From: Deltaproteobacteria bacterium
GTDB lineage: Bacteria; Desulfobacterota; G020345765
Direction: 5' to 3'
DNA length: 9,622 bases
NCBI GenBank assembly: GCA_030616835.1
Contig: JAUWWP010000070.1
Coordinates: forward strand, 1-9,622
The translations under genes were made by a program, and so were the position numbers. Of the stretch, positions 1-6,071 are shown piece by piece; the first letter of the stretch is position 1; each line of letters begins with the position of its first letter. The notes under the pieces are model-generated. The model did not search any database. It saw only the letters and a list, made by a program, of their open reading frames with translations, and was not told the origin of the DNA.

Positions 1-59
1 AACATCCGAGAAGGTAATTCCGCCTCTTCTTCCAATACCCAGAGGCAGGAATTGATCAT

Positions 60-119
60 AAAGTGTTACCGATCTATTGTCACTTCTAAGCATTAGAAAA
101 GTGTTACCGATCTATTGTC
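60..119. repeat. Pair of identical 22-bp direct repeats, probable insertion-sequence end
   Basis: Two exact 22-bp copies (60-81 and 98-119), sharing the core GTGTTACCGATCTATTGTC, lie 38 bp apart with a 16-bp spacer. Multiple short repeats inside a terminus are typical of IS21-like and some other DDE insertion sequences. Just upstream, a forward frame closes with TGA at 53-55 (last residues LLPIPRGRN), which could be the transposase C-terminus, but I cannot recognise it. The element body would lie to the left of the window. The right copy also supplies a TTG codon (115-117) in frame with the following PLP-enzyme gene. The repeat is seen directly; its identity as an IS end is inference. Confidence 0.5.
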
Positions 120-185
120 TGCAACCGCCTATGAGTTAGCCGCCATTTCGGAATGGATTCCATTAAGGGAAATCAAGGTAGGGTC

Positions 186-195
186 AAAGGAGAGG
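186..195 (+). promoter_or_regulatory. Shine-Dalgarno deciding the start of the PLP-enzyme gene
   Basis: The purine-rich AAAGGAGAGG ends nine bases before the ATG at 205. It is a much better ribosome site than anything before the in-frame TTG at 115, which sits inside the upstream 22-bp repeat. It therefore favours 205 as the true start. Confidence 0.6.
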
Positions 196-204
196 TTATC
201 AAGG

Positions 205-1299
205 ATGATTCCGTTATTTGAGCATTACCCTCTACTGGAAGATAAACTTCCCTATGTCCCTTTGGGTGAATTTCCAACCCCGGTAGAGAAGCTTGATCGA
301 TTAGGTGGAGATATAGGCGTAGATCATCTTTACATAAAACGGGACGACCTGAGTGGTAAGGTCTACGGAGGAAACAAGATACGAAAGTTGGAGTTTGTCC
401 TGGGTCACGCTCTGCGCACCGGGGTAAAGGAGGTTTTGGCTTTTGGCTTTGCCGGGTCCAATCATGCCCTGGCTACCGCCATTTATGCGCAAAGGGTGGG
501 ATTAAGAAGTATCTCTATGCTAATGCCCCAGCCTAATGCCCACTACGTCCGCCGCAACCTCCTTATGAGTCATTATTGCGGGGCGGAACTTCACCAACAC
601 CGGAATGTCCCATTTCTTGCCGGAGCAACCTTTTACCAACTTCTGCGGCATAAGCTAAGAAATGGACGATTTCCCCAAATTATCTCCCCTGGTGGATCTT
701 CGACCCTGGGGACGATCGGCTATGTCAATGCAGCATTTGAACTTAAACGACAGATCATGGCAGGGGAAATACCTGAGCCCGATCGTATTTATGTTGCCCT
801 GGGTAGCATGGGCACAGCAGTGGGGTTGATACTTGGGCTCAAGGCGGCCAACCTCAAAAGTCGAGTAATCTCGGTACGGGTGGTAGATGAGAGATATGCT
901 AATGTAAGAAAAATGGGCAAACTCTTTCGTAAAGCCACCTCTTTCCTTAACTCCCGGGATCCATCTGTTCCGAAATTGAAATTATCCGAGGAGGATATAG
1001 ATATCAGACACGGCTTTTTTGGACGAAGGTACGCTCTCTTTACTGAGGAAGGAATGGACGCTGTGGCCCGCATGGAGAAAAATGAGGGAATTAAGTTGGA
1101 AGGGACCTATACCGGGAAGGCATTTGCCGGTCTTATAGATGATGCGGAAAAACAAGATTTGGGGGATAAGGTAATACTATTCTGGAACACTTACAATTCC
1201 AGAGATCTCACAGATGTCATAGCTACCATTGATTATCGCCAGTTACCTCAATGCTTTCATCGTTATTTTGAACAGGAGGTGCAGCCGCTGGATAGATAG
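205..1299 (+). CDS. PLP-dependent ACC deaminase/D-cysteine desulfhydrase family protein
   Basis: This is a cytoplasmic PLP enzyme of the tryptophan-synthase-beta fold (type II), in the family of 1-aminocyclopropane-1-carboxylate deaminase and D-cysteine desulfhydrase. Such enzymes deaminate small amino acids, often D-amino acids, to a 2-oxo acid and ammonia, sometimes with sulfide release. From ATG 205 it has 364 residues. KRDDLSG (45-51) precedes GGNKIRKLE (55-63), whose Lys58 should bind PLP. GSNHA (84-88), SPGGSSTLGTIGY (161-173) and the glycine-rich phosphate loop GSMGTAVG (200-207) follow, then LEGTYTGKAF (298-307). Family members usually have about 325-345 residues, so this is slightly long. 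The frame is open back to a TTG at 115, giving 30 more residues, but those codons start inside an IS-like repeat and lack a good ribosome site. Family is confident; substrate cannot be read. It is convergent with the MFS gene and has no partner. Confidence 0.9.
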   Translation: MIPLFEHYPLLEDKLPYVPLGEFPTPVEKLDRLGGDIGVDHLYIKRDDLSGKVYGGNKIRKLEFVLGHALRTGVKEVLAFGFAGSNHALATAIYAQRVGLRSISMLMPQPNAHYVRRNLLMSHYCGAELHQHRNVPFLAGATFYQLLRHKLRNGRFPQIISPGGSSTLGTIGYVNAAFELKRQIMAGEIPEPDRIYVALGSMGTAVGLILGLKAANLKSRVISVRVVDERYANVRKMGKLFRKATSFLNSRDPSVPKLKLSEEDIDIRHGFFGRRYALFTEEGMDAVARMEKNEGIKLEGTYTGKAFAGLIDDAEKQDLGDKVILFWNTYNSRDLTDVIATIDYRQLPQCFHRYFEQEVQPLDR

Positions 1300-1372
1300 A
1301 GTAGGAGGTCACAACAGGCTGCTGCCCAAATAATTTTTACTCAGGAAACATTAAACCCAAAAATGCGTTAAA

Positions 1373-1468
1373 GTAGGGGCCGACGTCTCTGTCGGCCCGA
1401 ACTGTCCTTCTACCCCGATGGCCATCGGGGTAGAAGGAATAAGGATGGACACGGAGGTCCACCCCTAC
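1373..1468. repeat. MITE-like palindromic element with a perfect 34-nt palindrome
   Basis: The outer arms GTAGGGG (1373-1379) and CCCCTAC (1462-1468) are inverted. Inside are a hairpin GGGCCGAC/GTCGGCCC (1377-1384 with 1391-1398) and a perfect 34-nt palindrome at 1405-1438 centred on GATGGCCATC. No T-run follows, so it is not a normal terminator. It occupies the gap between two convergent genes (1300-1522), which holds no plausible gene. It looks like a nonautonomous dispersed palindromic repeat; mobility is inference. Confidence 0.7.
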
Positions 1469-1502
1469 AATCTGCTTAATACCTACATTTTACCGTTAGT
1501 CT

Positions 1503-1524
1503 ATGCCTTTTAGTAGGCATTTTT
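1503..1524 (+). terminator. Weak candidate intrinsic terminator
   Basis: A 6-bp stem ATGCCT/AGGCAT (1503-1508 with 1515-1520) is followed by a run of five T on the plus strand. It lies 200 nt after the PLP-enzyme stop and touches the 3' end of the convergent transporter gene. The stem is short and the U-tract modest. On the minus strand no U-tract follows, so it would act only on plus-strand transcripts. Confidence 0.35.
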
Positions 1525-2797
1525 AAGTTATCAGGGTTTGGGTAACAGCCTGATGAGACCCCTTTCTCCCTTTTACAAAAAAGATGATAATAGCTGCGAG
1601 GAGGTAATTTATGATAAATAGCGAGAAGGCTAAATGATAACTGCCGGTCACATCAAATACATAGCCGGCAAAGGGCTGGCCAAATGCCTGAAACAATACG
1701 GTAAAAGGTGCCATCAATCCATAAATAGAACCGAAGGAGCTACGGCCAAAAAATTCTCCCAGGAAGCTTTGCTGGATCGGGATCATTCCTCCCATTCCGA
1801 AGCCAAAGCACATACAAAACAGATAAACCAGCCACAGTTCCCGGGCATTGAGCAGGATGATGAGACCAACGAGCTGAAATGCATAGGCCAGGATGGCAAC
1901 GAATCTTTTTTCGATAATATCGGTAAGCGACCCAAATACAATCTTTCCGATAACGCCGAGGGCTGCGGTGAGGCCCAGGCAGAAAGCAGCAGTGCCTGGG
2001 GAAATTCCCAGATCGGTCAAATGCGGAACCAGATGGATAAGCACCGTTCCCAGCGGCATAAAAGTGAGGGAAAAGGCAAAGGCTATCTTCCAGAAGGTGG
2101 CAGTCTTAAGGGCCTCTCTGGCCCCAATGGAGATTTCGTATCGGTTATTTTCTTTGTCCAAAAGGGCAGGGGGTGGGTTTGCCTCCACAATCCCGTCAGG
2201 TCTTAGCCCCAGATCTTCCGGCCTTTTTCTGATAAAGAGGACCGAGAGGGGAATAACTATTATCCAGGGGAAAATTGCAAAGATATTAAAGCTGACCCTC
2301 CACCCGAAGTGGGAAATAAGATAATTGGCTAACGGTGGCATGACCACACCGCCCATGGATACGCCCATAGTGGCGATACCAAGGGCTAAGCCTCTTTTCT
2401 TGATAAACCAGTTGGTCACACTGGTACTCCCGGGAATCTCCCCCATGCTTCGGCTGCCCAGGGAAAGCATGACTCCATAAATCGCGTAAAAATGCCAGAT
2501 ATAGCTCATCCGGCTGAGCAGAACAAAGCTTAAACCTACAACGGCAGCACCGACGGGTATGATCCTGCGAGCGCCATAGCGGTCAACGAATCTGCCTAAT
2601 ATCGGAGCGAATAGGGCACCCATGATTACACTCATAGAGATTCCGATAGAGGTCATTCCGCGGGACCATCCGAACTCCTTGGTAAGAGGCTTAAAGAATA
2701 CCCCCATAGCATAGAATGCCTCTCCGGTATTAATAAAATTCGCCAAAAATACCGTGGCAACAATAAACCAGCCGTAGAAGAATCTTCTCTCTTTCAT
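1523..2797 (-). CDS. MFS transporter, oxalate/formate antiporter or monocarboxylate-like
   Basis: This is a major facilitator superfamily inner-membrane transporter of 424 residues, close to the usual 400-430. The sequence reads as twelve hydrophobic helices in two halves of six, separated by a polar cytoplasmic linker at about 190-235 that includes RKRPEDLGLRPDG. The N-terminal FFYGWFIV opening and the loop 2-3 motif A, GRFVDRYGARR (68-78), are typical of the OFA and monocarboxylate-type MFS groups; a degenerate second copy, GSLTDI, falls at 289-294. The likely cargo is a small organic anion, but substrate cannot be assigned from sequence. The ATG has a modest ribosome site (AAGG, five bases ahead) and a perfect TATAAT just upstream. 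It sits alone between palindrome-rich gaps and is convergent with the PLP-enzyme gene, so it is probably monocistronic. MFS family is certain; subfamily is probable. Confidence 0.88.
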   Translation of the reverse strand: MKERRFFYGWFIVATVFLANFINTGEAFYAMGVFFKPLTKEFGWSRGMTSIGISMSVIMGALFAPILGRFVDRYGARRIIPVGAAVVGLSFVLLSRMSYIWHFYAIYGVMLSLGSRSMGEIPGSTSVTNWFIKKRGLALGIATMGVSMGGVVMPPLANYLISHFGWRVSFNIFAIFPWIIVIPLSVLFIRKRPEDLGLRPDGIVEANPPPALLDKENNRYEISIGAREALKTATFWKIAFAFSLTFMPLGTVLIHLVPHLTDLGISPGTAAFCLGLTAALGVIGKIVFGSLTDIIEKRFVAILAYAFQLVGLIILLNARELWLVYLFCMCFGFGMGGMIPIQQSFLGEFFGRSSFGSIYGLMAPFTVLFQAFGQPFAGYVFDVTGSYHLAFSLFIINYLLAAIIIFFVKGRKGSHQAVTQTLIT

Positions 2798-2814
2798 CTC
2801 GACCTTAATCCCCG

Positions 2815-2843
2815 ATTATATGTGATCATCCGAATTACTTGAA
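2815..2843 (-). promoter_or_regulatory. Candidate sigma70-type promoter for the MFS gene
   Basis: On the minus strand a perfect TATAAT (2815-2820) lies 17 bp downstream of a weak -35, TTCAAG (2838-2843). The -10 box is only 17 nt from the ATG, so the leader would be about ten nucleotides. The strong -10 supports it; the poor -35 and tight leader argue for caution. Confidence 0.35.
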
Positions 2844-2859
2844 AGAGTTCAACTGGGAA

Positions 2860-2970
2860 AAGTTCAAATTTCAAAATCCAAATGTCAAATGAATGACAAA
2901 TGATTAAATGTCAAAAACTTTTTTTAAATCATATATTTTGTCATTTGGACTTTGGGTTTCATTTGAACTT
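2860..2970. repeat. AT-rich imperfect inverted repeat of about 111 nt
   Basis: The outer arms AAGTTCAAAT (2860-2869) and ATTTGAACTT (2961-2970) are exact inverted copies. Inside them TCCAAATG (2877-2884) faces CATTTGGA (2942-2949). The result is a long imperfect hairpin with a T-rich apex. The surrounding gap (2798-3057) contains no plausible gene. Similar CATTTGAACTT text recurs near 9231-9241, so it belongs to a dispersed family. Confidence 0.65.
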
Positions 2971-2992
2971 TGAGCTTTGGCATTTGACATTC

Positions 2993-3023
2993 AGCCTTCG
3001 TAGCCACTACGGCGAAGTAGGCT
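2993..3023. repeat. Short dispersed hairpin (CTTCGTAG/CTACGGCGAAG type)
   Basis: Stem arms AGCCT, CTTCG and CGTAG (2993-3003) pair with CTACG, CGAAG and AGGCT (3007-3023), leaving single-base bulges. No U-tract follows on either strand. It looks like a REP-type palindrome rather than a terminator. Confidence 0.5.
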
Positions 3024-3057
3024 TATATTGGAATCCTAGACCCCTTGAATCCTCTCT

Positions 3058-3603
3058 TTAATCCTCAGTTAATTTCCTGATGACTTCCTTCCACTTTCCC
3101 TGGGCCTTGATGATCAGCTCACAGACCTCCCGAACCGCACCCTGACCGCCTTTTTTGCGGGTAACATAATCGACAATTTTCTTGACTTCCGGAGCGCTAT
3201 CGGCAACGGCCACAGAGAATCCCGCTCGCTTAAGTAGTGGCAGATCAAGGAGATCGTCTCCTACATAGGCAACCTCTTCGTCTCGTAATTGATTGTTTTT
3301 TAAGATATCCCGGTATACTTCGATCTTCCGGGAAGCACCTTGATATACTTGAGTGATCCCCAGCTCCTCGGCCCTTCGGGTAACTGCTTCTGACTCCCGG
3401 GCGCTGATGATCGCCACGCCAATACCCGCACTCTGAAGCAGCCTGATTCCCAGGCCATCGCCGATATAAAACGCCTTAATTTCTTTCCCCCGGTCGGAGT
3501 AAAGGATTCTTCCTTCAGTCATGACCCCGTCCACATCCAGAATTAGCAGTTTAACCTTTTTGGCCTGGTTAATGCCTTTTGTTCTACTTCTGACCGAGTT
3601 CAT
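3058..3603 (-). CDS. kdsC: 3-deoxy-D-manno-octulosonate 8-phosphate phosphatase (KdsC-type HAD)
   Basis: This is a cytoplasmic HAD-superfamily phosphatase that hydrolyses KDO 8-phosphate to KDO and phosphate, an early step in making the lipopolysaccharide inner core. The 181 residues match the short, cap-less KdsC class, which acts as a tetramer. Motif I is LDVDGVMTEG (22-31), with nucleophile Asp23 and acid/base Asp25. Motif II lies in IISAR (65-69, Ser67), the motif III lysine is probably Lys93, and motif IV is GDDLLD (115-120). The C-terminal GGQGAVRE (153-160) is the tail that completes the neighbouring subunit's active site in this family. The start is supported by AGGGAGG before the ATG. 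No kdsA, kdsB, kdsD or lpt genes are in the window, so it is an orphan here. Related sugar-nucleotide phosphatases share these motifs, but length and tail favour KdsC. Confidence 0.93.
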   Translation of the reverse strand: MNSVRSRTKGINQAKKVKLLILDVDGVMTEGRILYSDRGKEIKAFYIGDGLGIRLLQSAGIGVAIISARESEAVTRRAEELGITQVYQGASRKIEVYRDILKNNQLRDEEVAYVGDDLLDLPLLKRAGFSVAVADSAPEVKKIVDYVTRKKGGQGAVREVCELIIKAQGKWKEVIRKLTED

Positions 3604-3666
3604 TGGATTTCCTCCCTAATTTTCGGTCGTGATCCTTTAGTATGTGATAAAACTCTACAAGATAAC

Positions 3667-3697
3667 TGTCCTGAACCCCTCGACTTCGCTTAGGACA
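3667..3697. repeat. Dispersed hairpin repeat (CCTGAACCCCTCGACTTCG type)
   Basis: Arms TGTCCT (3667-3672) and AGGACA (3692-3697) enclose CCCCTCGACTTCGCT. The wording resembles the larger hairpin at 5973-6030 (CCTGAGCCCTTCGA), suggesting one repeat family. It lies in the 242-nt gap 3604-3845 between kdsC and the acyl-CoA dehydrogenase. I see no gene and no clear terminator in that gap. Confidence 0.5.
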
Positions 3698-3845
3698 GGC
3701 CTGCAGAAGTATTGGTTGAGTCAATCGGTTGGGGTTGCGCGGCTGGAATCGGGATTTGTAAAACGGTTGACGGAAAACGAAACGAGCAGCGTAACCGAAA
3801 AACGAATAACTAATGGGAATCTGCCTGCTCTCGCCCAAACACTCA

Positions 3846-5696
3846 TCAAAAGACGATCTCAAGTGGCGAGATGTCGTCGCTTTTCATGGACTTTGCTTTT
3901 GCCTCCGCATCGGGGAGGATTTGGGTAATGAAGTACTTGGTGCTCTGGAGCTTACCCCAGTAGAATTTCACCTCGTCGCTCTCTTCGGCAAGCTTCTTCT
4001 GGCCTTCAACATCTTCCCTGACCCCGGCCTTTTCCCAGTAGGGCTGGAGCTTATCGTAGGCAATGAGGGCCTGTTCGAGCAAAAGCTGGCCGACCACCAC
4101 TTCGCCGAAAAACCTGAGGTAAGGGGTGGCATTTAATACCGGATAGATGGGGTCGCCACCCGTACTTTTCTGCTGGAAATACATGGTAATCTCAGCCAGC
4201 AGGTTCTTGGCAGTCTCAAGTTCAGCCATGGACTTTCCCAGATAGGCATGATCCTTATGTTCAGAGACGAAATCATTGAATTTCGTCATATAGTTCATAA
4301 AGAAAATCCCGCCTTTCATGGCGATCTTGCGGCCGAGCAGGTCGAGCGCCTGGATGCCATTAGTTCCCTCGTAGATACTACTGATTTTCACATCGCGCAT
4401 ATACTGCTCCTGGGGATATTCAGAGCAGAATCCATAACCGCCAAGCACCTGGATGCCCAGATCGCACACGTGCAGCCCCATATCGGAGGCATAGGCCTTA
4501 CAGATCGGGGTTAACAGTTCGACGTACCCCTGATAAAGCGAGGCCACCTCGGGGTCATCGCTTCTTGCCATATCCTCATAGAATGCCGTGGTTAGCAGCA
4601 AGGCGCGGCAGCCTTCCACCAGGGCCTTCATCTCCAAGAGCATCCGTCGGACATCCGGGTGCTGAATGATTTCCACCTTGGGGGCAGCTTTGTCCCTCAT
4701 CCGGGTCACATGGGGCCCCTGGATGCGAACTTTAGCATATTCCCGGGCCGTTAAATAAGAGGCGCCTGCGATCGCGACGCCCTGGAGACCAACTGCGATC
4801 CGTTCTTCGTTCATCATCTGGAACATATAGGTGATACCCCGGTTGAGTTCTCCCACGAGGATACCTTCGCATTTGCCCTCGTCACCGAAGTTGAGGGTGC
4901 AGGTGGGGGAGCCGTGGATGCCCATTTTGTGCTCGATATTAGTGCAGACTATATCGTTGAATTCGCCCAGGGAGCCGTCGGAATTGACCCGGTACTTTGG
5001 AACTATGAACAGGCTGATGCCCCGGGTTCCCGGAGGGGCATCGGGCGTGCGGGCCAGGACAAGATGAACGATGTTTTCAGTCAGGTCGTGTTCTCCGGAA
5101 CTGATAAAAGATTTAGTCCCGGTGATTCGATAGCGATCCTCAGTCCCTTCCACCTTGACCGCCTGGGCCTTGTTGGCTCCGACATCGGAGCCGGCTCCCG
5201 GCTCGGTGAGACACATGGTCCCGCCCCACTGTCCAGTGTATAGCTTTTCACAAAAAAGCTTTTTGGCCTCCTCGGAGCCGAAGGCAGCGATAACGTTGGC
5301 ACTGGATGCGGTCAGACCGGCGGTTAAGGTGAACGCAGAGCAGGCACCCGTAGAATATTCGTTGGTGGCAATTCTCACAGTTATGGGTAGTCCCAATCCC
5401 CCGTATTCGGGATCTCCGGATAGCCCGACCCATCCACCTTCGCATAAATGATCCCAGGCACTCTGATAGCCCTCGGGCATGCTTACCTTTCCGTCGGCGA
5501 ATTTTGCCCCCTCCTCGTCGGAAGGTTTGTTCAGGGGGTCGAGGACATTCTTGGCAAATTTGGCCGCCTCGGTGAGCATAAGATCTATCTCCTCGAGAGA
5601 AAGATTCTTATAAGGTGGTAGTTCCAGGAGCTTCTCGATCTTGAGCTGTTCGTGAAGAATAAATTTTGTGTCCCGCTCGTCAGCTTCGTAGGCCAT
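3846..5696 (-). CDS. Acyl-CoA dehydrogenase, long form with C-terminal extension
   Basis: This flavoenzyme oxidises an acyl-CoA to the trans-2-enoyl-CoA, passing electrons to electron-transfer flavoprotein; it is cytoplasmic. At 616 residues it is of the roughly 600-residue type with an added C-terminal helical domain, unlike the roughly 380-residue classical enzymes. The N-terminal helical domain spans about 1-155. LTEPGAGSDVG (163-173) is acyl-CoA dehydrogenase signature 1, in the FAD-binding beta domain. The second helical domain carries QVLGGYGFCSEYP (416-428) and IYEGTNGIQALDLLGRK (441-457), where Glu443 is the expected catalytic base. The extension runs from about 465 to 616. Related long forms include DmdC-like and several fatty-acyl or aromatic-acyl enzymes, so chain specificity is open. 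AAGGAGGAC precedes the ATG and a good promoter lies upstream. No ETF, thiolase or hydratase gene is adjacent. Confidence 0.93.
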   Translation of the reverse strand: MAYEADERDTKFILHEQLKIEKLLELPPYKNLSLEEIDLMLTEAAKFAKNVLDPLNKPSDEEGAKFADGKVSMPEGYQSAWDHLCEGGWVGLSGDPEYGGLGLPITVRIATNEYSTGACSAFTLTAGLTASSANVIAAFGSEEAKKLFCEKLYTGQWGGTMCLTEPGAGSDVGANKAQAVKVEGTEDRYRITGTKSFISSGEHDLTENIVHLVLARTPDAPPGTRGISLFIVPKYRVNSDGSLGEFNDIVCTNIEHKMGIHGSPTCTLNFGDEGKCEGILVGELNRGITYMFQMMNEERIAVGLQGVAIAGASYLTAREYAKVRIQGPHVTRMRDKAAPKVEIIQHPDVRRMLLEMKALVEGCRALLLTTAFYEDMARSDDPEVASLYQGYVELLTPICKAYASDMGLHVCDLGIQVLGGYGFCSEYPQEQYMRDVKISSIYEGTNGIQALDLLGRKIAMKGGIFFMNYMTKFNDFVSEHKDHAYLGKSMAELETAKNLLAEITMYFQQKSTGGDPIYPVLNATPYLRFFGEVVVGQLLLEQALIAYDKLQPYWEKAGVREDVEGQKKLAEESDEVKFYWGKLQSTKYFITQILPDAEAKAKSMKSDDISPLEIVF

Positions 5697-5749
5697 AATC
5701 AGTCCTCCTTCTTAATTGGGTTCAGACTTTTTTTGATTGTTTGAGGGAG

Positions 5750-5778
5750 ATCTTATGATAAATTCCTTAATGCGTCAA
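5750..5778 (-). promoter_or_regulatory. Sigma70-type promoter for the acyl-CoA dehydrogenase gene
   Basis: On the minus strand, TTGACG (5773-5778) matches the -35 consensus at five of six bases. After a 17-bp spacer comes TAAGAT (5750-5755), four of six for the -10. The predicted transcript starts near 5743, giving a leader of about 45 nt that ends in a strong AAGGAGG site. This argues that the gene is transcribed separately from the GMC gene upstream. Confidence 0.55.
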
Positions 5779-5842
5779 GAAAATTAATTCTGGAGTTTCC
5801 TCAGGGGAAGGCAACTATTCCTATCTTATTTAAAAATGAAAA

Positions 5843-5896
5843 TTGTAGGTCGGGCATCTTGCCCGACATAATGGCGGGCTGGAAGCCCCCCTACAA
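5843..5896. repeat. MITE-like palindromic element
   Basis: Outer arms TTGTAGG (5843-5849) and CCTACAA (5890-5896) enclose a hairpin TCGGGC/GCCCGA (5850-5855 with 5861-5866) and a short GGGCT/AGCCC stem (5876-5880 with 5884-5888). The plan matches the element at 1373-1468: GTAGG-type ends around internal GC-rich hairpins. It lies in the 375-nt gap 5697-6071. That gap also holds the promoter above and two further repeats, but no plausible gene. Confidence 0.55.
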
Positions 5897-5923
5897 ATTT
5901 AATTGGGATTTGGTCATTGGGAT

Positions 5924-5953
5924 TTGAACCACGAATTTCACGAATTACACGAA
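5924..5953. repeat. CACGAATT-type dispersed repeat, single copy
   Basis: A 30-nt stretch beginning TTGAACCACGAATTTCACGA is identical to 8206-8235. It is preceded by GGGATTTGGTCATTGGGATT, echoing text around the other copies. Read forward it gives the spurious peptide NHEFHELHE. Confidence 0.7.
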
Positions 5954-5972
5954 ACAACCCGAAATCCTGAGC

Positions 5973-6030
5973 CCTTCGAGACGGACTTCGTCCTCCTCAG
6001 GACTACGGAAGGAGCGAAGCGTCTCGAAGG
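5973..6030. repeat. 58-nt hairpin repeat
   Basis: The arms CCTTCGAGAC (5973-5982) and GTCTCGAAGG (6021-6030) are perfect inverted copies, and the interior can fold further (GTCCT with AGGAC). It lies 42 nt past the stop of the GMC oxidoreductase gene. It has no U-tract on the minus strand, so it could block 3' exonucleases but is not a canonical terminator. Confidence 0.6.
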
Positions 6031-6071
6031 ATGGGATTTGGGATTTGGTCTACTAACTATGGCCTCCCCGA

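Noticed and set aside
1405..1438. Strong rho-independent terminator
   Set aside because: The hairpin is perfect but has no U-tract on either side and belongs to a larger inverted-repeat element.
1634..2324. Plus-strand open frames of 190 and 143 codons inside the MFS gene
   Set aside because: They are antisense to a well-supported transporter and their translations show no family motifs.
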